From positions 26,507,847 through 26,571,846 of the forward strand of contig OZ024798.1 of NCBI GenBank assembly GCA_964017045.1: a DNA stretch of 64,000 nucleotides. Reading direction: 5' to 3'. Shown in pieces: positions 51,701 to 63,700 of this stretch (within the stretch, counting starts at the first letter, position 1; the number at the start of each line of letters is the position of its first letter). The translations under genes were made by a program, and so were the position numbers. The notes under the pieces are model-generated. The model made no database searches. It was not told the origin of the DNA and saw only the letters and a list, made by a program, of their open reading frames with translations. The stretch is from Omphiscola glabra. Its lineage: Eukaryota > Mollusca > Gastropoda > Lymnaeidae.

Positions 51701-54700
51701 TTACATTCTAGTCTATGATTGTGTGTTACATTCTAGTCTATGATTGTGTGTTACATTCTAGTCTATGATTGTGTGTTACATTCTAGTCTATGATTGTGTG
51801 TTACATTCTAGTCTATGATTGTGTGTTACATTCTAGTCTATGATTGTGTGTTACATTCTAGTCTATGATTGTGTGTTACATTCTAGTCCCCTAATGCTCT
51901 CTTAGCTCTGCTGTTTTGGTCTCCTGTTGCAGATGTCACTGTTGTGTCTATCAATGAGGTGGGAAAGGATGTCAGATCTCGAATAGTACCAGATTTGTCC
52001 CCTGGTGTCCAGTACACAGTTAAAGTGAGTGTCCATAGTGACAATACTCCCACCCCAAGTCCTGAAGCTGGTGGCTTATTTAGAACAAGTAAGTCTTTCA
52101 ATGGACAGGTAAGTATTATAGAGTTCAAGTAATTAGATATGGCACAAGTAAGTATTATAGAGTTCAAGTTATTAGATATGGCACAAGTAAGTATTATAGA
52201 GTTCAAGTAATTAGATATGGCACAAGTAAGTATTATATAGATTATAGAACAAGCCAATTTTATATAGGACAAGTTTTTCCCTTTACAAGCGATTCTATAA
52301 ATGTCATTCCTTTATCCCTAGAGCCAGATAAACCTCGCATGATGTCCAAATCATCAAAGGAAAATTATATCACAATATATTTCAATGTCAGCCAAGATGT
52401 GGGCTTCTTTGAATCCATACGAGGTTCCCTGCAGGAACAAGCGGGGACAATAATGTAAGTACAAGTAATGGACACGTTTGAATTTAGCTCTAATGTCAGA
52501 CAATTCTTAAGTATTGTGAATGATATCAACCTGAAAGTATTAGCAATCATGAGTTTTTTGCAATACATGACAAATGCCCTTTAACCATTTCCTGAAAGGG
52601 GATGGAAATATTTGTTAAACATTAGTTTTTTAGTTGCGGTTTTTAAATATTTGTTTGTGTGTAACTTCCTTTAAAATATCAGCCTGTGACTCAATGGATC
52701 GAAGCTAAATGAAATAAGCTTATCTTGAAGGAGATGTAATACCAGTAGACTAAGTGGCCAATAGATTTGATTCTATTTTGGATTTTCTCACGGTCTGATT
52801 CCCCAGTTGGCCATACAGGATCATCTTGTTGCAGCTTTTTCAAACAATTATTAGATCCACCACAGAATGAGTTTGATTTGTGTAATTATCCATTTTTACT
52901 TTTCATGACCCTCAGTTATAATAACTAATTTAAAACCTTACCAATAACAATACCCAACTTTGCAATAAATCCATTTGTTTGTGTCCAGGGCTGACACACA
53001 GGGCAGGATGACCATCAGTAACCTGACAGCTGGCACTCAGTACCAGGTGGAGGTTTACAGTGTGAGTGGACAGGAGACCAGTGACCATGTCCAGGTTAAT
53101 TTGACCACAAGTAGGTTCTTTTTTAGGAAAGCATTCAGCCCACTTATTTTGTCATCAGAGCGTATTTTGGGTTGGGTCGCGCCAGCTCATTGCGGAAACG
53201 TAACGTTATACATGTGCGTTCAGTAACAACTGATCTATAAAGTAGAAATGTAGTTCTTTAATACAATGTATTTTTGGAAGCTGTAAGCTGTCAATAAATG
53301 CTAAATAACGTTGATTTTAAAATAAAAATTGCGTTTTTTATGTGAAAAAATCATTTTACAGCTATAAAAAATATCTATTCAGAAAGGCCATCCAATTTAC
53401 TATAAAATTGTTATAATTCCATGAACACCCCGTATACGGTATCATTCCGCAAGGCGCGAATTGATGGCATAGATTTCTGCTGAAAAAAAGTCCATTGATG
53501 GCTGGGTACGCTGTCACCCGACGTATCGTTGTACTAAAGTTCAGCACGCACTCTTACTGAATTAACTTTTTTGTGTACATTTCATTCACTTTCATGGATT
53601 TAAAAGCAACTATAGGTAAGTTAAATGCTTTTATTTTAATATAATTACTTTTTTACAATTTAAAATAAACTGTTTATTTAATATATTTGAGATCAGTGTT
53701 AGCTTATCGATAATTATTTTAAGTTTGTTAAATTTTCGCCAAAAAATGTGTTCAAGTCTATTTGAAAAGTCCTCTGTATTTAATTTACTATTACCAAAAT
53801 AAAAAAGAAATGCACGAAGAATACAATTAAATATTTAAACATATAACGATATTTAATTTATATGGGTTCATTTAGTTTAGAAATGTTAGTGACTCGTTAA
53901 ACTATCAGTATAATATCGACTTGTCAAAGCCAATTGTCCGCCATTCCTATTTTAGTGTTATGGGACGAGGTTATTTATCACAGTGTTGAAAAAAATAATA
54001 AGCTATCTGTAGTTTAGTTTTTATAATTTTTAACTATATTTTCTTATAATTTGGTGAAATGATCTATTTGAATAAAACAGTATACAGTTTTAAGATCAAG
54101 AAATAGTAATAGGATTAAACTTGTTGTATGAATTTAAAATAAAGAGGTTTCCCACCTACCCTTCTTAAATGGTACAGTCCTGATTAAATTTTGTCTCTAA
54201 TCAGTTAGTAGTTAGCTTTTATTGGATAATTTAATTTAATAATATACCAGTATATTTTTTAAATAGGGGACATTTGAGAGCTTTATGTATTTATGTTACT
54301 TATTTCAGTGGATGAGACATACATCATCCTTCGAGATAAATATCAGCACAAGGGAAAAGGCAGACCAAAAGGACTGCCAAAAGAAATTGCCAGCAACAAC
54401 AGGATCCTAGTGCAGTTATCATACATCAGAGAAGAAGGAAATCATCCATGGCCACAGGCAAGTAATTTCAGCATTAGCAATTGATAACAATTACACCACA
54501 TGCTTCATCCTATGTAAGTTGGCAAGTTGGTTAGAAATAAATATGATAAGGCTCTGTGGTAGTATATTTGAAATACCAGTTATTAATCAATTCTCATTAG
54601 TCCAAAATAAATATTCTTACTTAGCACTACTATCTTTTGACATATTCACAGGCCTATTTTTCATTATATTAAATTTCAGTGGATGAGACATACAACTTAG

Positions 54701-57700
54701 AGACTGCTTTCAACATAAAGGAAAGGGGAGAAGCATAGCCTAAGCATAAACAGATCATCAGAAACAACAGGATTCTAGTGCACTTATCTTAATTCCGAGA
54801 AGGCAATCATCCATAATCAACCGTTAGTATATTTTTGTAGCAGTATTTTGTTTAGGGGTAGCTTACAAAATCACACATGCATGCTAAGTTGATTGAAATG
54901 AATATTATAATAATAATATGAATGTTTTCTAGCCATACTAATTCCCGACTAATAAAAAAAAAATGCTCTTATTAACAGGTTTTCGGCAAATGGATTGCAG
55001 ACATTTTTCCTGACACCATGGAGATCAATGAGTCCAACACTAACACTCACTTTCGGTACACGATCGACACAGTCCCGTATGGATAAGGCATTGACACCCT
55101 GCATCCTGGAGGACTTCCTCAACATGGATAAAGGCTTCATTTCATTTCTGAAAGTTTTGCTTCTGTGGGTATTGTTTGTACAAATTTTTCACCAAGTTGT
55201 CTTCTTGATACATTTAAAGCTTCTTGACAAAGTTTAGTCAACACATTTAAACGAGAAAAAAAAATCGTCACATTTATATACATCTGACTCATGGTATGAT
55301 GAGTTAAATATACTTTGAAACAGACTTCAATCATACATTTTACATATTTATAAAATTTAAAGTATTTTAGATTAAAATTAGTGACAATATCCCAATGTAG
55401 GCCAGTAAGCTTCAAAAAAATAAGAGCAATACAACAAAACAATGTCATTAAAACATTAACCTTTAAATTGTTAAATCTAAAATGACACTCTGTAATTTTA
55501 AATTGGATGCACTTAGAATGCCACATGTGAAAAATGTCATTATCTTAATAAAGTGGAAAATATTTGATGAACCAGTTTTTAAAAAAAAATCAGTTAAAGT
55601 CTATTGCCTTTAAAGCTAGGAATTTTTTACTTCTCACAAAATGTAATCCATTCTACCATACACCCATTTTTTTATCACCCCATGGTACCAAAACAATCAC
55701 AACTTGTTTTCATAATTCTATTAGTAGTAGCGCTTTCAGCTAAAGCAGCATAAGATTTAAAAAGTTTGTTTTCTTCTCACCCTTAACAGTGTGAGTCCCA
55801 ACAACAAATGGACATTGCAATATACACAATTTATAATTGTTTTCTCACCAAGTTAAGATGTAAGAAATTCTTCAAATTTTTTGTCAAATGACTTCATAGT
55901 AGCTGCCCTATCAGACATAGTACTAGTCATTTTTATTAACAGAATTTATAAGTATTATCATATGTACTGTCAGTAAAAGAATCATAATTAACTGACAGAT
56001 TCTTAAAACAATTTATGGCTATATCTAAAAGACATGCTATAAATTTTATGTAGATACCTTGCTTCTTAATTTTTTATGATTAAAAAGAAAAAGAATATGA
56101 AATTCCTTCGTTATTATGAACATGACTTGCTGAGATAATCCTTTTGTTCTTGTAAATTGATTTTCATTATTACTAATGCATACTTGATGATTCCTGCAGA
56201 TTTAATACTTATATAAATGTTCTTAAGATGCTGGAAATTTTAAATTTTCGGAGCGAAAATGCCCATTTTTATAATATTTATTGAGCAGAATTTTGTTTCC
56301 TAAACCTTAGTATGTTGCTTTATTATTAAAAAGATTAGCATGTTCTACAATGCTGTGTAAAATTTGTTAAGATTTCTTACTTTGTTAATTTATTACGAAA
56401 TTTTAGAAATCTATGAATTTCTTAGTTTTTGTGAACATGTCTTGCTGAAATAATTTCTGTAAAATGGTTGTTTTCACCTTTGCCTGATGATTTCACATTG
56501 ATATGCTTTAAATTAACTTTTATTTAACTCCTGGATATTTAGAATAGCTTAATTGGTTGATTTTTTATGATTTTTTGAAAGTGAAGTAAAATTGACTTTT
56601 TGTCTTCCTTTAAATATTTTGTAAAATTGATCTTCGGCTCATTTTTAAATGAATAAAAATTGTATTTACAATTTAGTGACAACCCTGAAAAAAATTCAGT
56701 TTGTATAACTGGTTGTGGCATCAAGTAATGTCATCAGGACATATATTAGCATGGCATCACGTAATGTCATCAGGGCATATATTAGCGTGGCATCAAGTAA
56801 TGTCATCAGGGCATATATTAACATGACATCAAGTAATGTCATCAGGACATATATTAGCATGGCATCAAGTAATGTCATCAGGACATATATTAGCATTGCA
56901 TCAAGTAATGTCATCAGGGCATATATTAGCGTGGCATCAAGTAATGTCATCGGGGCATATATTAGCGTGGCATCAAGTAATGTCATCAGGGCATATATTA
57001 GTGTGGCATCAAGTAATGTCCTCAGGGCATATATTAGCATGGCATCAAGTAATGTCATCAGGGCATATATTAGCATGGCATCAAGTAATGTCATCAGGAC
57101 ATATATTAGCATGGCATCAAGTAATGTCATCAGGGCATATATTAGCATGACATCAAGTTATGCCATCAGGGCATATACTAGTGTGACCTTAAGTAACCTT
57201 AATAATTTCATTCAGAACTTCATTGTTAACCAGTTGTTGTTTTGTTTTTTTTTGTGACAAGCTCTATTTTTTAATTGGCTAAATATATTGTTTTAAATGG
57301 AAATTATGCGAGAAAATTTATATTGAAAACAATAAAGCAATGCTTCTCAAAGTGATGTGTTGCTGGTCTTCAAGGGAGTTTAATTTAAGATGAAAACCAA
57401 TCAAATGAGAACCCTTGTTACAGGTTTGTCTTGTAACTTTGGGGCTACAATTGAACCGGGTGTTAATTGTGTGTGTATCCAAAGTTGAAAACATTGATCA
57501 TGTTTAGAGTTCATGTTAATGTTACTACAGTCACTAGTGTGTGCAAGGCAGGGCTACTGGTCTTATTTCATGATACTAATGGATATTCATCCACAGAGCC
57601 ACACCCTCCTACCAATTTGAAGGTGGTGACAGATGGAAAGGATAAAATTAGTGTGACATGGGAGGCGCCTGGCATCGGTGGATTTGACAACTTTACCGTT

Positions 57701-60700
57701 CAACTGTACAATTCTGATAATGTCTCTCAAGATCAGGTGAGTTTTTTGTCTGTGTCCGTTCAAAGTTGGGCCAAGGTTCATCCTTAATTAGCCATGGTCT
57801 TTCAGTGCAAGGATTCATTTTTATTTTTTTGTATGCTGATATCTGAAGATTCTGTTAATTTTTTTTAAAGGAGAGAAATATAAAAAAAACACTTTCATAC
57901 TCTGAAATATGTGGCTACCTGATTTTTATGTTAAGGTGGCTTAAATATGTGGCTACCTGTTATGCTAGGGTGGCTTAAATATGTGGCTACCTGACTGTTA
58001 TGCTAGGATGGCTTAAATGTGTGGCTACCTGACTGTTATGTTAGGGTGGCTTGGTGTATGCAGGACCAACGTTGCCATGTCTAACATGCCATGTTAACAA
58101 AGCCATTTCAAGTATCCATTCCAGCACAGTATGTATTTCACAGTATTTCCAGACCACCCCCCATCTAAAGGCGGACTTTGAAGGGCTACTACCTGGCAGC
58201 GCCTACACTGTCTCAGTTAGAACTAAAAAGGGAGACCAGTCCAGTGATGAGGTGATTGGTGTCAATACAACAGGTGAGTTGCACGTCTTTGATCATGTAC
58301 TTTTTTGGGGGAGATAGGATTGGGGGGGGGGGGGGTAACGGAGGTATTTGTCTACACCAAAGTTAGATCCTGGACTTTTGGTGATCCATGGCAGGGCTAT
58401 TACCTACATATGCATTTTGTCCCTGTACATGGTGGAATGTGAGGAGACATGGCAGAGCTTGGGAAGACAAGGCAGTGGGTGAGGAGATATTGTAGGGCTG
58501 GTGAGACATGGCAGAGGTTGTGGAGACATGGCAGTAGGTGGGGAGACGTGGCAGTAGGCGGGGAGACATTTCCTACCACTATGAATTTCTGTTTAATAGT
58601 TTTCATCCCCACCTCTTACAGCTCCTGAGTTGAGAGGGTGGATTACTCCCACCTCTTGCAGCCTTAACCTCCCCTCTTGCGTATGGCTTCCTCCTTCCCA
58701 AATCAATAATTTTTTTCCTTCTGTTGCTGTCAAAGTGTTCATAACCTCCTGATGCTCTAATACAGTGTTTCTCAACCTGTTGGTTGTGACCCCTTTGGGG
58801 GGTTGAACGACCCTTACACAGGGGTCGCCTAAGACATATTTATGAAGTAGCAACGAAAATAATTTTATGGCTGCGGGTCACCACAACATGAGGAACTGTA
58901 TTAAAGGGTCTCGGCATTAGGAAGGTTGAGAACCACTGCTCTAATAATACATTTCACATACAAATCTTCATCTATGTTTAAACCACTAATTTGTGTTTTA
59001 GACACCAATAAATTTGGAATCTGCTTACAATCAATCAAAACCCTTCCCAACTATAATCAAAGGCCCTGCTTTCCCCACCCCAACTTACTAATGCCTTCCA
59101 AATAACCCTAACATTAATCTCAGATTTTTGACTGTGCAACCCCCACTCGCCCATTTCTCAGTTCCTCTTGCCGCCACTCGTATCAGAGTGTCCTCTAGGG
59201 GCTACGAGGCCGTCACTGTCTCCTGGGATGCCCCCGCTGGCTCTGGATTATCAGGGTACGCCCTAACCTTTGAACCCTCCAACTTGACCCTGCTGATCTT
59301 GCCGAAGGAGATGACCCAGTATAAGCTGGAGGGCCTGAAAGCCGGGGGCAACTACAGCCTGTTGTTGTACACATACGCCAGACGTCCCACTGACAACGCC
59401 CTGCTGTACAGTTCAGCTGCTCAGTTCAACTTTGTCACTTGTATGTCCATACAACAGGCTGTAATCAGCATAAATAGGAACACAGCATTTGTTTTTTGTC
59501 AATTCGTCACTAACATATTTTATTTTTTTAATTTTTCAATTCCAGGAATTAGATTTTACTTAACACCTGGGAGTGGAAATTTGAGCTACTGAACAACTAA
59601 CAACCAATAGTCTCCTTGTGTAGTGACATTGTAATACTATTAACATTTTTTGATATGTTTATTTGATATGATTTTGAACTTCTATGTGTAGGAAAAAAAG
59701 GGTTTTTGCACCTTTCTATCTCATTTGTTGGAAGTGAAGGTTTTTTTTTTAAATTAATTCTTTTTTGTCAATACTTTCAGTTATTATGTCAATTTTTTTT
59801 CATTTCAGAATAATCTTGGTAACTGGTCATTCATTAATTTTATTTTATTTCATATTTGACTGAACCCAATCATTAAAATTATCAGACTGAAACAAATCAT
59901 TCATTACTGTTTTTAAAAATATAACAAATCATCCTTGAACATTTCAACAGACCAAAAAAGAAGTAGGAAAACAAAAAAACACTACATTACTCATCAACGT
60001 CAAGGATTTGCATGCTGGTTTGAGCTAATTTCAAACAGTTGATTAGATGCAAAGTAAACTGCAATTATATAGTATTCTGTTCATATGCTTGCAATGTGCT
60101 GATTTATACAATTGTGTAGCATGAAGCAAGTAAAATCAAACTTTAAGTCAGTACTGCTAGGCGTTGTCTGCTGATGTATCATCTCTCTTTGGCATGCTCA
60201 ACCTTCTGTCATAACAATGGAGTCGACATTTTGACACACTTTTGAAAGCACAAGAGCTTTTAATACTATAATTTTTTTTTTTGTGTGTTCTATAACAATT
60301 CATCAAGTGGACGGCTCAGCAAAGTGGCAGTTTTACTCATTAAGTAAAAACACATACAAAATATTTCAAAAAAATTAAATAACACCTCATAATAGAAGAT
60401 ATATTTTTTTTTAAATTTCATCATATGTGAGATTAAAGCTCATTGACATTGAGCAAATACTGCAACCCAAATCAAGATTTACTTGATTAAGAATTGTGGA
60501 TAAACTGTTTTATAGGAATAAAAGCAGCACTGATAGTTAATGTATGGACAAGAAGGAAACACATTCAAAACGATCTATCTTCAAATTCATGTATGTTGAG
60601 ACATTGTAGAAAGGTGGCATAATGGTGTCCAGTTATTATTTATAATGTTTTGTGTTCTTCCTAACCTGTGTTGTTTAGTCTGTCAGATGGTGTTTAGACT

Positions 60701-63700
60701 GTCAGATGATGGTGTTTTTTTTAAAATAATAATTAACGACTAACCTTTTATTTGAACTATTTCATTGTCTTTAAAAAAAATGGTTGTAGTTTTTAAAAAG
60801 TTAGACAATCTTTAAGTTTTTTTTTTAATTATGTAAATTATTCTGTCCACTTGATGAATTGTTCATTTTGAACTTTACTTTGATCCTCAATCAAAAGAAG
60901 TTTTAGTTGTTTTTTATATTTTATGAGAGTATGCAATCCACTCTTGCAACAAGAAGTTGCTGTATGTTGGCTTGGCTTTTATACTTATTTTATTTTCTGA
61001 AATATATTAAAAGGATATGGTAATATTTTCATTTCATGGATCTATTCTATTTTTTTTAAATTAGTAAACTCCTAACAGCTGTGAGATAAAAATTAGTTTA
61101 ATGTTGCATTACATTTAAGCATTTCATAGGTTGGTTGTTTTTTTTTTAATCACAAATGGAAACAAGACTTGTCCAAATTGTTACTATTATTGAAACAAGA
61201 CAAGATTCTAGAACAGATAAAATTTTAATTCATTTTTTTTTTTATAAAACTGTTTGGTCCTATATTGTTAATATCCTTCAGCATTCATTCATTCCTTGTT
61301 CAGTTACATTCTTCAGACATGAATCTGCTTGATCGCAATTAATTCATTCAGTCATCTGTTTCCCTTCCCACAATGCAACGCACAGATCCGGATACTGTGG
61401 CAGCCATTCAGAAAGTCTCTGCCTCAAGTGACAACATCACAGTCAACTGGACGGCACCGGTCAGCATCAGTGTGGACTCTTACCAGATCAGAATTGAATC
61501 TGTGGACTTTACCACACGCCCCATGGAACAGCCTAGAACATTACCAAAGTCAGTTGGTCATTCTTTTGTTAAAGAATTTCCCCCACCATGGCCTTTAATT
61601 GTTGAACTTAAACAATCTATATTTACCATTGTGGTGATTTCCCCTTCATTCTCACCCACACTACTCCTCCCATTCAATTCCCACTCCTCCCTCAAACCGC
61701 CTGTCCTTCCCTCAATCCTCGCCCACTCACCCATTCCATCTACCAGTTTTCTCCTGACCACCAGCCCCTCCCCCCACTTTCTATGCATACGGCCCCTTTA
61801 AGTTCTTACTTATTGCAATATTTGTATGTTATATGTATACTTTATTAATATTAATTCTATCCGGTCAAAGGTTGGACCCCCTTAAAAAAAAAGGATGGCT
61901 CTTAACACTCTAGTATTGGCAGATTTTTCTCTAAAAAAAACATTCCTACTTAGTATGCAAATATATTGAACACTCTATTTCAGATAGAGAGGTAACTGCA
62001 ACTGTATGTAAAAGATACAAATATATATATATATTTTTTAAACTTAACTGCTGAATTAAGACAATTGCTTGATGAAATCGATTCTTCCCTTGCTCACCAG
62101 AAACATCACCACCACCACCTTCAGCAACCTTGAACCTGGCTTTGCCTACACCATAAGTATTCGCACTGTAACAGCGCAGGGACAGTTTGGACCAGTGGTC
62201 AGGTTCAGAGCAGTGACAAGTGAGTTGACTGACTTTAAGGGAAGACTTCTCAGTTTAAGAAATAAAGACAAATTCTTTGAAACGTGTCCATTTTACAGTT
62301 AGGTATTAAAATTACTATGAGTTGGTGAGAGGTAATTTAGTCCAATGTTTAAATAGCTTATTACTTGGTCCAATCTTTAAATTATGTCACCAGTTAACTC
62401 CCTCTTATTCCCCATAGACCCACTCTCAGTTGTTGTCTCCTGTTAACTCCCTCTTGTTCCCCTTAGAACCACTCTCAGTTGTTGTCAACTGTTAACTCCC
62501 TCTTATTCCCCTTAGAACCACTCTCAGTTGTTGTCACCTGTTAACTCCCTCTTATTCCCCATAGAACCACTCTCAGTTGTTGTCATCGGTTAACTCCCTC
62601 TTATTCCCCATAGAACCACTCTCAGTTGTCCCCTGTTAACTCCCTCTTATTCCCCTTAGAACCACTCTCAGTTGTTGTCACCTGTTAACTCCCTCTTATT
62701 CCCCATAGAACCACTCTGTTGTCATCACTGGTTAACTCCCTCTTATTCCCCATAGAACCACTCTCGGTTGAAAACCTTGAGACATTGGCCATCAACACAA
62801 CGGCACTGAGGGTGAAATGGTCTTTAAACAAGGGCAGCAAACAGAACATTACGCAGGTCAGACATTTTTTAATAACTTGATTTACAGTAAGGACGGGACT
62901 AGCGACAGTTACTTTGTAGTGAACCTGGAGAAACAGCATCTAAACATTTTGATTACATCTCTTTCCATCCTCAACCCTCATCCACCATCATCCTCAACCT
63001 CATCCACCATCATCCTCAACCCTCATCCACCATCATCCTCAACCTTCATCCAACATCATCCTCAACCTTCATCCAACATCATCCTCAACCCTCATCCACC
63101 ATCATCTTCAACCCTCATCCACCATCATCATCAACCCTCATCCAACATCTTCCTCTTCCACCATCATCTTCAACCCTCATCCACCATCATCCTCAACCTT
63201 CATCCAACATCATCCTCAACCTTCATCCAACATCATCCTCAACCCTCATCCACCATCATCCTCAACCCTCATCCACCATCATCCTCAACCCTCATCCAAC
63301 ATCTTCCTCAACCCTCATCCACCATCATCCTCAACCCTCATCCAACATCTTCCTCAACCCTCATCCAACATCTTCCTCAACCCTCATCCACCATCATCCT
63401 CAACCCTCATCCACCATCATCCTCATTCCATACCCAACTTTCGCCACCACCCCATTCTAAATGCTCCAAGCCATGCACCCTCACCCCCATCCAAACCCTC
63501 CAGTATTTCAGATTGATTAAAAAATACTGTGTAGAGATATTTTAAACATATATTTTAGCTATTCTTCGCTCATATCTGTCTACCTTCATACCTGCCCCCC
63601 TCACCTTCTCCCCCCTAAACCTCCCTCCATCATCACCATTAGGACATTAATGACATAACCTCATCTCGCATCGACCTTTCTTATCAAGGTGACATACGGG

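Noticed and set aside
55137..55526. 129-codon minus frame in intron 11
   Set aside because: It overlaps the candidate + exon c region's downstream flank, has no family motif and no splice or promoter support.
62817..63545. 242-codon Ser/Pro/His-rich frame running on from exon 17
   Set aside because: It reads past the exon 17 donor into the 23-bp array; the correct frame for the gene leaves at 62856 and resumes at 63689.
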